Made by a program: the position numbers and the translations under genes
Assembly: GCF_001543145.1 (NCBI RefSeq)
Contig: NZ_CP014160.1
Span: forward strand, 992,001-1,056,000
Direction of reading: 5' to 3'
Length of the DNA: 64,000 nt
DNA from: Aerococcus sanguinicola
Lineage (GTDB): Bacteria > Bacillota > Bacilli > Lactobacillales > Aerococcaceae
The notes under the pieces: generated by a model
What the model was told of the DNA's origin: nothing
The model's database searches: none
What the model saw: the letters and a program-made list of their open reading frames with translations, nothing else
Part shown: positions 36,023 to 43,671 of the stretch, in pieces
How positions within the stretch are numbered: position 1 is the first letter of the stretch
Layout: the number at the start of each line of letters is the position of its first letter

Positions 36023-36196
36023 ATGATTAATATCAAACGTATGGGCATACTGGCTCTGGCCCTGATCCTAGCGGGCATCCTCTATGTCCTCTGTCAGAAG
36101 CTGGGCCTGCCAGACTTCCTTACGCGCGTCCTAGCTGCCCTGACCTGCCTAGGCCTCTATCTCTTCCTGGCTGATCGTTTACTCAAGCAAAAATAA
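36023..36196 (+). CDS. Small hydrophobic protein (57 aa)
   Basis: A 57-codon ORF (start MINIKRMGILALALILAG) with two membrane helices and a KQK tail. AAGGAGGG lies 8 nt before ATG 36023, and a terminator begins 5 nt after the stop. Good ribosome site, position and codon usage similar to its neighbours support it as a real third gene of the DUF488 operon. Function unknown. Confidence 0.7.
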   Translation: MINIKRMGILALALILAGILYVLCQKLGLPDFLTRVLAALTCLGLYLFLADRLLKQK

Positions 36197-36200
36197 AACA

Positions 36201-36252
36201 AAGCGCCTTCCTCGATTGGATTTAACCGATCGAGGAGGCGCTTATTTGTTTG
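36201..36252 (+). terminator. Intrinsic terminator of the DUF488 operon
   Basis: AAGCGCCTTCCTCGAT pairs with ATCGAGGAGGCGCTT, followed by ATTTGTTTG. Confidence 0.88.
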
Positions 36253-36300
36253 GGTACTTTATGAGGCGGATGGTTGATTTAACTGCCGAGCCTCGTACTC

Positions 36301-36661
36301 TAGTTGGGTTCGGTCGCGCAGAAGTGGCTCCTCTTCACAAAGCGTCGCCGAAGACTTTCAGTCTTCTCTGTCGCTTTGCTCCAGAGGTCCACTTCTACCC
36401 GCGCTCCCTCACACCCTATCTAGTCGGGTTCGACTTGGCAGACTTGGAGTGATTTCACAAGTAAGGAACGAGCGAATCCTTCGCTCTTATCCTTACTTGC
36501 TCCAATCATCCAAGTCTAACCGCCAAGTCTCACACCCTTATTAGTCGGGTTCGCAGTTGCAGACTTGAAGTGACTTCACCCAATCGGAACGATCGGCTAA
36601 AGCCGTTCTTATCCGCTTGGGCTCCAGCCATTCAAGTCTAGACGCAACTGCTCGCACCCTT
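36301..36661 (-). repeat. Three head-to-tail type-I hairpin elements
   Basis: Copies at 36301-36419, 36421-36540 and 36541-36661, all minus-strand. In the last, GCAGTTGC/GCAACTGC and GACTTGAA/TTCAAGTC pair perfectly; in the middle, ACTTGGC/GCCAAGT and GACTTGGA/TCCAAGTC; the first uses AGAAGTGG/CCACTTCT. The last begins right at the purine permease stop codon, in sense orientation. Confidence 0.9.
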
Positions 36662-36662
36662 A

Positions 36663-38132
36663 TTAAAGATAGGCCATGATGATATAGTTAAGGATAAAGA
36701 GGAGGCTGGCGCCCCAGATGACGGGGTGGACTTCTTTAGTGCGTTTGGTTACGGTCATGGTCAGGCAGTAGAAGATAAAGCCGGCTGCAATCCCGTTAGA
36801 GATGGAATAGGAGTAGCCCATGAAGACTGAGGCGAAGAAGGCTGGGACGGCGATGGAGAAGTCGCCCCATTCGACTTCGCGGAAGGATGACATCATGAGG
36901 ACGCCGACCAGGATCAGGGCAGGGGCCGTAGCGGAAGCTGGCACCAGACCGATGAAGGGGGCGATGAAGATGCAGAGGAAGAAGCAGATACCGGTGGCTA
37001 GGCTGGTTAAGCCGGTCCGTCCACCTGCTGCGATGCCGACCGAACTTTCGGCGAAGACGGTGGTGTTGGAGGTCCCGAAGATGGCTCCCATGGAAGTCCC
37101 TACCACGTCGCCGAAGAGGGCCTTGTCCAATTTTGTATTGGACCGGGTGTCCAGGTTATCGATATCTTCCTTGGAGAAGATGCCTGTAGCCCGCCCGGTG
37201 CCGATAAAGGTCCCGATGGTATCGAAAATATCGGACAGGCTGAAGGCGAAGATGGTCACTAGGACCAAGGGTAGGCGGCTGGGGTCAGAGAAGAGGGAGA
37301 GGAGCCCTTCTGAACCAAAAGCAGCCCCAAAAGTGATGCCGAGTTCCTTGAAGGAGTTAGCTAAACCCGCTTGGGCAAAGTCTACCTGCTGGAGGAGCGA
37401 AGGGTCAATAATCAGTTGGAGGGCAGTGGTTGCTACAATCCCGATTAAGATCGCCCCTTGGATGTTCTTAGCCATTAAGATGACGGTCAACACTAGGCCG
37501 AAGAGAGCTAGGAGGGTTGAGGGCTCGGTAAAGGTTGCGATTTGTGGTAAGGTTGACCCGTTGCTTGAGATCGCTTGAACCCCAGCCTCATAGACTTGCT
37601 GGCCAGCGTCATAAGGAGCGCCGTTAATCTGCGTGATGGCAGCCGCATCGGCTTGGAAGTGGATCAGGTTGGCTGACTTCACTCCGATATAGGCGATGAA
37701 GACCCCGATCCCTCCAGAAATGGCATGTTGGATAGATTCCGGGATGGCGCTAATAATCACCCGGCGGATATTGGTCACGGTGATGGCAATATTCACCAAG
37801 CCACAGATGAAGACCATAGCTAGAGCTTCCTGCCAGGTGAAGCCCAGGCCCATGACCACGGTGAAGGTGAAGAAGGCGTTCAGCCCCATACCGGGGGCTA
37901 GGGCGTAGGGCACATTGGCGTAGAGGCCGATGAAGAGGGTAGCGATACCGGAAGCAAAAAGGGTTGCCAGAAAAACCCCTTGGTAGGGCATCCCCGTTTG
38001 TGACAGGATAGCCGGATTCACGAAAATAATATAGCTCATGGCGAAGAAGGTGGAAATACCTGCCATGATTTCGGTTGACAAGCTCGTGTGATTGGCTTCT
38101 AGTTGAAAGAATTCTGTAATTTTATTAGTCAC
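36663..38132 (-). CDS. NCS2 purine permease (guanine/hypoxanthine type)
   Basis: A 489-residue membrane transporter of the AzgA/PbuG branch of NCS2: 'EIMAGISTFFAMSYIIFVNPAILSQTGMP', 'ALAPGMGLNAFF', 'ALVF.CGLVNI.I', 'FDTIGTFIGTGRATG' and 'GTSNTTVFAESSVGIAAGGRTGLT'. The GTG start at 38132 follows AAGGAG by 8 nt; the frame runs 54 nt further upstream without a ribosome site. No purine riboswitch is seen in the leader, but PurR-box-like sequences lie upstream. Confidence 0.9.
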   Translation of the reverse strand: MTNKITEFFQLEANHTSLSTEIMAGISTFFAMSYIIFVNPAILSQTGMPYQGVFLATLFASGIATLFIGLYANVPYALAPGMGLNAFFTFTVVMGLGFTWQEALAMVFICGLVNIAITVTNIRRVIISAIPESIQHAISGGIGVFIAYIGVKSANLIHFQADAAAITQINGAPYDAGQQVYEAGVQAISSNGSTLPQIATFTEPSTLLALFGLVLTVILMAKNIQGAILIGIVATTALQLIIDPSLLQQVDFAQAGLANSFKELGITFGAAFGSEGLLSLFSDPSRLPLVLVTIFAFSLSDIFDTIGTFIGTGRATGIFSKEDIDNLDTRSNTKLDKALFGDVVGTSMGAIFGTSNTTVFAESSVGIAAGGRTGLTSLATGICFFLCIFIAPFIGLVPASATAPALILVGVLMMSSFREVEWGDFSIAVPAFFASVFMGYSYSISNGIAAGFIFYCLTMTVTKRTKEVHPVIWGASLLFILNYIIMAYL

Positions 38133-38207
38133 AATGATTCTCCTTATTACGAATTTACTAATGAACGTCCTTATTATAGCGGACAAAGGAGAAAAAATAA
38201 AGGTAAT

Positions 38208-38246
38208 CGCGAATATTTATATTTATAAAACTTATTAATGTTCGTC
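38208..38246. promoter_or_regulatory. Possible PurR box pair
   Basis: Inverted CGAATATT (38210) and AATGTTCG (38237) in the intergenic region of the divergent purine permease and SGNH hydrolase. They resemble Firmicute PurBoxes (CCGAACAT), but the 19-bp gap is not the usual spacing. Confidence 0.35.
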
Positions 38247-38261
38247 ATTAGGAGGGTTACA

Positions 38262-38834
38262 ATGAAAGAAATCTTATCTTTGGGGGATAGTTTGGTCGCT
38301 TGTGGCCGCAATCCCGATGATTTGACTAGCCTGGGGCATGGTTTTGTAGGTGTACTGGCTAAAGACCAGGCAAGTTATCGTTTTTTAAATGGTGGCTACA
38401 ATGGGGCCCGTTTGGTTGATGTGAACTTTTATCTGTTGGAGACACTGGCAGGCTGCCAGAATTTGGCGGGAGTCATTCTTTGGCTTGGGATCAATGACCT
38501 GGGGCGCCAGCTGGGGACTTCGGACGACGAATGGAACAATTTTGTATTATCTTGGCAGGACCAGTATGGCCGCCTGGTCACTTTATTACGGGCACAGCTT
38601 GGTCGGAATCTTCCTATCTTACTTTTAGCCCCTGTTGCTGTCCGAACTGAGCCGCGCCTGCTCGATTTGGTCCAGGCTGTCCGAGACCTGGCCTCCTCCA
38701 AGCACTTGACCTTTGTAGATCCCAATCGATGGTTGATACCGGAAGATTTTATGCCGGATGGGATCCACCTCAAGGGGCGAGGCCAGGAGAAGGTCGCAGC
38801 GCACTTAAGGGACTGGGTCTCGCACTTAACTTAA
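38262..38834 (+). CDS. SGNH/GDSL-family hydrolase
   Basis: A 190-residue intracellular esterase-like protein with block I 'LSLGDSLVACG' (nucleophile Ser), block III 'WLGINDLGRQ' and block V 'PDGIHLKGRG' (catalytic Asp and His). No signal peptide. ATG 38262 follows GGAGGG by 5 nt. Substrate unknown; it lies upstream of a GH13-like protein and a HAD phosphatase. Confidence 0.85.
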   Translation: MKEILSLGDSLVACGRNPDDLTSLGHGFVGVLAKDQASYRFLNGGYNGARLVDVNFYLLETLAGCQNLAGVILWLGINDLGRQLGTSDDEWNNFVLSWQDQYGRLVTLLRAQLGRNLPILLLAPVAVRTEPRLLDLVQAVRDLASSKHLTFVDPNRWLIPEDFMPDGIHLKGRGQEKVAAHLRDWVSHLT

Positions 38835-38910
38835 GGCAAAAATATGCTAAAATATAAAATAGAATGAATACGAGCTGTTTAAGCGGCTGCTACTGAGATA
38901 GGAGGACGGT

Positions 38911-40218
38911 ATGGCGAAGGTAACGAACTTGACGTTGAGACACCAACTCATTTACCAAGTCTATTTAAGAAATTACAGCCCAGAAGCTAGCTTTAAAGCT
39001 TTAGAAGCTGATTTGGACCGTTTGAAGGACTTAGGCGTCGATTTAATTTTACTGTCGAGCATTTTTCCAAGCCAGCAAGAGACGGAAGGAGAGGGAGATA
39101 GCCTCTTCGTCCAAAGTTTTGATGAAATCGGGACAGAGTATGGCAGCATGGCCGACTTTGAGGATTTGGTCCAAGCTGTCCGACACAAGGGGATGAAGCT
39201 GCTTTTGACCATGGAAATTGTGGCCCTAGCTATGGATGCTCCCTTGGTTCAAGAACGCCCTGACTTTTTCTTGCAGGGACTGGATGGGAACCTGTACAGC
39301 CGGCTTCCAGAAGCAGCCCCTGTTTATGACTTGAACTTCTCCAATCCTAAGATGTGGGATGCATTGATTGAGCGAATGAAGTATTGGGCCCATTATGTGG
39401 ATGGTTTCTATATTCCTCATGCCCAATTGATTCGCTCCGAATTCTTCTCCTCGGCCCGGGCAGAGGTAGGGGATGTCCACCCTTACTTCTACTGGTTAGG
39501 CGGCCAGATGTCGGGCTCGGAACTCCTTGACCTGCGCCTGCAAAATATCGACTTTGAAACAGAAGGAGAGATGTACAGCAACTTCGATGTCCTGGACATC
39601 CGCCCCCATGCTGGCCTTCTGGAACGTTACTATGACGGCTTGATGGACTTAGCCAATGTTGCCTTCCTGTTGAATATGCGTACCCTAGTCACTGCGTCAA
39701 CCAGTGTCTTAAATCGGGGACTTGAATTAGAGGTGGGCCAACGTATCGCAACCAGAGTAAAAAATCATTGCGAGTTAAGGAACTGGACAGCCTTTTCTTT
39801 CTTCCGTAAGGGCATCGCCCAGCTGATGATGGGTCAAGAGTACGGGACCAAAGAACGGATCCCGATCCACGAAAAGAAAGCTATTACTTGGGATAAGCCC
39901 TATGATCTGACAGCGATGATTCGCCAGCTCATGCAATTGAAGAAGCGGGAAGTCTTCAAGTCGGGCTACTGTTTCCACCAGGCAGCGAGTGATGACTGGC
40001 TCTTGGTGAGCTATCACTTTTATAACCAGCACGTTTTTGGCCTCTTTAAATTGAGAGGGGATACGAATGATGAGATTGAAGTTGAACTAGGGATTCCTGA
40101 AGGTAAATATGCCAATCTCTTAGGGGAGGGGCACTATGAAGCCAAAGAAGGACGAATTCATGTGACAGAAGGACCAATTATTATCTCCTATGATGGGGAT
40201 ATCCGAGTACCGCGCTAA
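38911..40218 (+). CDS. GH13-like alpha-amylase-family protein lacking catalytic residues
   Basis: A 435-residue protein with the layout of an alpha-glucosidase-type GH13 barrel: 'QVYLRNYSPE', 'DLDRLKDLGVDLILLSSIFPS', 'VYDLNFSNPKMWD', 'GIAQLMMGQEYG' and a C-terminal beta domain. The catalytic positions are lost: region II reads VDGFYIPHA (Arg and the nucleophile Asp replaced by Tyr and Pro), region III WLGGQM lacks the Glu acid/base, and region IV KNHCELRN has Cys for Asp. It is intact as a gene, with AGGAGG upstream, so a binding or regulatory pseudoenzyme is likelier than a pseudogene. It lies 18 nt before the HAD gene. Confidence 0.75.
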   Translation: MAKVTNLTLRHQLIYQVYLRNYSPEASFKALEADLDRLKDLGVDLILLSSIFPSQQETEGEGDSLFVQSFDEIGTEYGSMADFEDLVQAVRHKGMKLLLTMEIVALAMDAPLVQERPDFFLQGLDGNLYSRLPEAAPVYDLNFSNPKMWDALIERMKYWAHYVDGFYIPHAQLIRSEFFSSARAEVGDVHPYFYWLGGQMSGSELLDLRLQNIDFETEGEMYSNFDVLDIRPHAGLLERYYDGLMDLANVAFLLNMRTLVTASTSVLNRGLELEVGQRIATRVKNHCELRNWTAFSFFRKGIAQLMMGQEYGTKERIPIHEKKAITWDKPYDLTAMIRQLMQLKKREVFKSGYCFHQAASDDWLLVSYHFYNQHVFGLFKLRGDTNDEIEVELGIPEGKYANLLGEGHYEAKEGRIHVTEGPIIISYDGDIRVPR

Positions 40219-40236
40219 TAGAGAAGGAGATGCTTA

Positions 40237-41031
40237 ATGTATAAACTTGCTGCTTTTGATATCGATGGCACCCTAGTAAATGATGAGAAAAAAGTTACCG
40301 AATCAACCCTCAGAGGCTTAGCCTACCTCCAAGACCAGGGCGTTCATGTGGCGATTTCTACGGGCCGCCCCCTCAAAGGTGTCCACAAGGTCCTTGACCA
40401 GATCGACCAGGACTTGGTAGACTATGCTTCTTGCTTTAATGGCAGTGTGATCTACAACCTTAAAGAAAACCGCATTATTTTTGAAAGCTATTTAGAAGTT
40501 AGTCAAGTCCATGAAATTACCCGCTTTGCCTTGGACCACGGGATGGATGTCCACGGTCACAGCGACAGTCAGGTCTTGGTACACCGCGACCCTATTGATC
40601 AATATGTGGGTGTTGAATCGGGTATCCTCGACATGCCGATCGCTCAGTTAGACTTCCTAGCTGATGATGTTCACTTCCCTAAGTTGATGATTACAGGAGC
40701 AGCTGAACGCGTCCTTGAAATTGAAGGAGCAATTCCGAGCGACTGGTACCAACGCTACAATATCGTCAAGAGCGAACCCTACTATCTCGAATTCAACCCT
40801 AAAGAATCCAGCAAGGGCCTGGCCCTCGAACACCTCTGCGGTATTTTAGACGTCGACCAGTCCCAAAGCATGGCCTTCGGAGACCAAGAAAATGACCTCT
40901 CCATGATCGAATGGGCAGGCTGTGGCATCGCCATGGGCAACGCCATCCCCGCCCTCAAAGACATCGCCGATTACGTCACCCACGACAACAACACCGACGG
41001 CATCGAACACGCCGCCAAAACATTGGTGTAA
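40237..41031 (+). CDS. Cof-type HAD-superfamily phosphatase
   Basis: A 264-residue HAD-IIB phosphatase: motif I 'AFDIDGTLVND' with nucleophile Asp, motif II 'ISTGRP', motif III Lys in the 'NPKESSKG' region and motif IV 'MAFGDQENDLSMIEWAG'. Such enzymes act on sugar phosphates or flavin/PLP phosphates; the substrate is not predictable. It is probably in an operon with the GH13-like gene. Its last codons are followed at once by a partial type-I element. Confidence 0.9.
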   Translation: MYKLAAFDIDGTLVNDEKKVTESTLRGLAYLQDQGVHVAISTGRPLKGVHKVLDQIDQDLVDYASCFNGSVIYNLKENRIIFESYLEVSQVHEITRFALDHGMDVHGHSDSQVLVHRDPIDQYVGVESGILDMPIAQLDFLADDVHFPKLMITGAAERVLEIEGAIPSDWYQRYNIVKSEPYYLEFNPKESSKGLALEHLCGILDVDQSQSMAFGDQENDLSMIEWAGCGIAMGNAIPALKDIADYVTHDNNTDGIEHAAKTLV

Positions 41032-41032
41032 A

Positions 41033-41060
41033 AAGGGTGTGAGACTTGGCGAGAGAAAAT
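41033..41060 (+). repeat. Partial type-I element (5' end only)
   Basis: AAAGGGTGTGAGACTTGGCG begins 2 nt after the HAD stop codon in sense orientation and then diverges into the dyad array. Confidence 0.6.
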
Positions 41061-41061
41061 G

Positions 41062-41318
41062 CAGCTCTCGCTTGCAGACTGCCAGCCTGCTTTTGGCGGC
41101 TCTTTGTGCAGATAGCAGCTGTCATTTTGCGCTCAGAGGGATCCGAGTGCAAATAGAAGAGTGCAATCTGCATTCAGCGGCTCTGAGCGCAAATAGAAAA
41201 TCACAGTTTTCGTTCAGCGGCTCTGAGCGCAAATAGCAGCTCGCAATTTCCCTTCATAAGTCCTGTCTGCAAATAGCCGGGGTCTATTTGCATTCGAACA
41301 TCTTATATGCAAATAGAG
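41062..41318. repeat. 40/41-bp-period dyad array (family c)
   Basis: Anchors GCAAATAG (or GCAGATAG) at 41108, 41149, 41189, 41229, 41269 and 41309. The last unit pairs CTATTTGCA with TGCAAATAG; several units share the centre CAGCGGCTCTGAG. Confidence 0.87.
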
Positions 41319-41334
41319 CGGGGAAGACCTGTAA

Positions 41335-41570
41335 CCTGTGCCAGGAAAGCTGGCCAAGTTCCAAATAGGGGCCTGGAGTGTGTGTCGGCAAGCCCCAATC
41401 CTCAATCGAAGACCTGGAGTGTGTGTCGGCAAGTTCCAATCCTCAATCGAAGGCCTGGAGTGTGTGTTGCCAGCGTTCAACTTCCAAACATGACCTTGGA
41501 GTGTGGCTTGGCAAGTTCCAATCCCCAAACAAGCCCTTTGATTGTGTATTGCCGTCCCCTACCCCCTAAC
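41335..41570. repeat. 41-bp-period dyad array (family a)
   Basis: Anchors GAGTGTG (or GATTGTG) at 41376, 41417, 41458, 41499 and 41540, four exact 41-bp steps, plus a degenerate unit before them. Arms are imperfect (TTGGCAAG/CCAATCC type). Confidence 0.87.
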
Positions 41571-41609
41571 CCTCAGTCCAAGAATCAAAAACAAAGGAGG
41601 AGCTTTAGC

Positions 41610-42251
41610 TTGCTCGAGAAAATTTACCATATTTTTCAGTCTTATGAAGCCCAGCCTCTAGGGATCAATAAATATTATGCGGTCTTAATTCCCTTGCTTG
41701 TCATTGATGAAGAGCTCTATATTCTCTATGAGAGTCGGGCGGCCGGCATTTCCCAGGCGGGGGACACGTCTTTTCCTGGCGGTCGGGTCGAGGAGGGCGA
41801 GAGCTTTAAGGAGGCCGCGATTCGTGAAACAGTGGAAGAATTAGGCTTGACTCCCGATAAAATTGCGCTTTTGGGTGAGATGGATTATGTTGTGGAGCGC
41901 GACCGAGTGATTGCTTGCTTCGTGGCCCAATTGAACATTGATAGCTTGGAAGACTTAGCAGTCAACCCGGATGAAGTGGCCTATCCTTTCTTGGTGCCCT
42001 TCATGAAACTCTTCCGCCAAGAAACCAAGACCTACACCTTTAGCCATGAGCTCCAGATCGACGCGGACTTTCCCTACGAGAAGATTCCTGGGGGCAAGGC
42101 CTATCCTTTCCGCAATCGCCAAGTAACGGACCAGGTGCCCTTCTATGATGTGGATGATGAGGTTCTCTGGGGCTTAACTGCCCGGCTCACCGAACGCTTG
42201 ATGGATATTGTCCGAACGGGCGAGGCCGATATTTTTTCTGGAAAGCTTTGA
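41610..42251 (+). CDS. NUDIX hydrolase, CoA pyrophosphatase type
   Basis: A 213-residue protein. The Nudix box GRVEEGESFKEAAIRETVEE (G-x5-E-x7-REUxEE) is intact and the preceding 'ILYESRAAGISQAGDTSFPGG' matches the NudL/YeaB CoA-pyrophosphatase signature. It likely cleaves CoA to phosphopantetheine and 3',5'-ADP. The TTG start at 41610 follows AAAGGAGG by 9 nt; the open frame runs far upstream only through the repeat array. It lies 19 nt before an ECF S component, possibly for pantothenate. Confidence 0.85.
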   Translation: MLEKIYHIFQSYEAQPLGINKYYAVLIPLLVIDEELYILYESRAAGISQAGDTSFPGGRVEEGESFKEAAIRETVEELGLTPDKIALLGEMDYVVERDRVIACFVAQLNIDSLEDLAVNPDEVAYPFLVPFMKLFRQETKTYTFSHELQIDADFPYEKIPGGKAYPFRNRQVTDQVPFYDVDDEVLWGLTARLTERLMDIVRTGEADIFSGKL

Positions 42252-42270
42252 TTAGACTGAGGAGACACTA

Positions 42271-42843
42271 ATGCACGAAAAAAAAGTCTACCGCCTAGCT
42301 ATTGTCAGCCTGCTAACGGCTGTCTTGTTGCTACAAACCTTTATCCCTTGGCTGGGCTATATTCCTTTAGGGCCTATTAGTATTACCATTGTTCAAATTA
42401 CCGTCATGCTGGGGGCCAGCCTCTTCGATAAGCAGGTGGGAACCATGCTAGGAGGGATTTGGGGTGTCCTGGCTTGGTTGCGCCATCTGGTTCAACCGAC
42501 CGTGGTTTCGCCGGTCTTTATTAATCCCCTAGTTTCGGTCCTGCCCCGGCTTTTGACCGGTTTTTTGACGGCGGTCTTAGCCAGCTACTTGAGGAAAAAG
42601 TTCTCTGGACGCTGGGTTTATGCCTTGATTGGGGCTGTGGGCGCCCTTTGTAATACGGGGCTCGTGATGGGAGCTATCTACCTCTTTGCCCGGGCGGCCT
42701 ATGCTCAGGCCTTGGGAGTGAGTGAAGCGGCCATTCTTCCCATTATCTTAGGGGTGGTCCTGACGAATGGTCTGGCTGAAATGCTGGCCTCTGCCCTGGT
42801 CTTGCCCCTGCTCGCCCAAGCCCTTCAAAAAGTACTCAAATAA
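42271..42843 (+). CDS. ECF transporter S component (possibly pantothenate, PanT-like)
   Basis: A 190-residue protein with about six membrane helices and the S-component pattern 'LTAVLLLQTFIPWLGYIPLGPISITIVQITVMLGASLFDKQVGTMLGGIWGV'. S components confer substrate specificity on the shared EcfAA'T module, which is not in this window. The adjacent CoA-degrading Nudix enzyme suggests a CoA precursor such as pantothenate as substrate; this is inference from context only. Confidence 0.75.
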   Translation: MHEKKVYRLAIVSLLTAVLLLQTFIPWLGYIPLGPISITIVQITVMLGASLFDKQVGTMLGGIWGVLAWLRHLVQPTVVSPVFINPLVSVLPRLLTGFLTAVLASYLRKKFSGRWVYALIGAVGALCNTGLVMGAIYLFARAAYAQALGVSEAAILPIILGVVLTNGLAEMLASALVLPLLAQALQKVLK

Positions 42844-42871
42844 AATTCTACTGAAAAAGGAAGCGATTGTA

Positions 42872-43402
42872 ATGAAACACTGCAAGGAAACGCGTGTTGT
42901 CCAAACCCACCGCATTATGCCCCAAGAAACCAACAGTTTCGGCAATATGTTTGGGGGCCAGCTTTTGTCCCTCGTTGACAATAGTGCCTCCGTCTCGGCA
43001 TCGAGAATGTCGCGGACAGTTGTGATGACGGCAGCTATGGATAAGATGAACTTTCTTGCGCCCCTCCCCGAAAATGATTCCGTCTGCGTGGAGAGTTTTG
43101 TCTCTGGAGTGGGCAAGAAGAGCTGCGAGGTTTTTGTCAAAGTCCTTGGGGAACACTTAGCCACGGGTGAACGTTATATTGCGGCGACTTCATTTATGAC
43201 CTTTGTCGCGATTACGGATGACCCTGATTTTCGCATGCCTGAGATCGTGGCGGATAGTGAGGAAGAGGCCATGATCTGTTCGGGCTATGACCAACGCCGG
43301 CAGGAACGTCTCAGCCAGCGCCAGGCCGACCAAGCCCTCCACGAGAAGTTGACCAAGCAAGTCTTCTGGTTGGACGAGGACTACTACAAGTCCGGAAATT
43401 AG
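42872..43402 (+). CDS. Acyl-CoA thioesterase (hotdog fold)
   Basis: A 176-residue protein with the YciA/BACH-type core 'MPQETNSFGNMFGGQLLSLVDNSASVSASR' and 'VVMTAAMDKMNFLAPL', expected to hydrolyse acyl-CoA to free acid and CoA. ATG 42872 has AAGGAAG upstream, 28 nt after the ECF gene, so the Nudix, ECF and thioesterase genes may form one CoA-related operon. The C-terminal 40 residues are charged. Confidence 0.85.
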   Translation: MKHCKETRVVQTHRIMPQETNSFGNMFGGQLLSLVDNSASVSASRMSRTVVMTAAMDKMNFLAPLPENDSVCVESFVSGVGKKSCEVFVKVLGEHLATGERYIAATSFMTFVAITDDPDFRMPEIVADSEEEAMICSGYDQRRQERLSQRQADQALHEKLTKQVFWLDEDYYKSGN

Positions 43403-43404
43403 AG

Positions 43405-43433
43405 TTGACTTTCTCTAGAAATTCGGTCACAAT
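43405..43433 (+). promoter_or_regulatory. Promoter of the proS T-box transcript
   Basis: TTGACT (43405-43410), 17-nt spacer, CACAAT (43428-43433). Confidence 0.6.
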
Positions 43434-43437
43434 AGAA

Positions 43438-43653
43438 GCAAGCTGCAGACCAGTAGTGTTGCTATGGGTGAAGAGAGTGTTTGGTGCTGGGAAAACACCC
43501 CCTCTGGCAAGATGAACCTCCTGCATGTTACTGGCTTGGAAACAAGCTACGGGGGCGCCCCGTTACGGCGCAATGAGTGAAGTGATAAACTTAACGAAGG
43601 TGGTACCGCGGATTTTCCGTCCTTTTAGGATGTGGGAATCTGCGTTTTTTTAT
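43438..43653 (+). promoter_or_regulatory. T-box riboswitch (tRNA-Pro)
   Basis: The T-box sequence GAAGGTGGTACCGCG is at 43596-43610, followed by the terminator CGCGGATTTTCC...GGGAATCTGCG plus seven T (43607-43653). Stem I carries an AGTA motif (43462) and a proline CCT in the specifier region (GATGAACCTCCTG, 43511-43523). Uncharged tRNA-Pro should promote readthrough into proS. Confidence 0.92.
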
Positions 43654-43671
43654 GGAGAAAAGGAGAGACAA

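Noticed and set aside
36216..36452. 78-codon plus-strand frame after the DUF488 operon
   Set aside because: Overlaps the terminator and the type-I elements; its sequence is repeat-derived.
36820..37578. 252-codon plus-strand frame opposite the purine permease
   Set aside because: Antisense of a conserved permease; composition typical of a mirrored membrane protein gene.
38133..38240. Purine riboswitch upstream of the purine permease
   Set aside because: The conserved P1/J1-2/J2-3 sequence pattern was not found in the leader.
41307..41609. N-terminal 101-codon extension of the Nudix protein
   Set aside because: It is the translation of a 41-bp repeat array; the ribosome site at 41594-41600 and TTG 41610 mark the true start.
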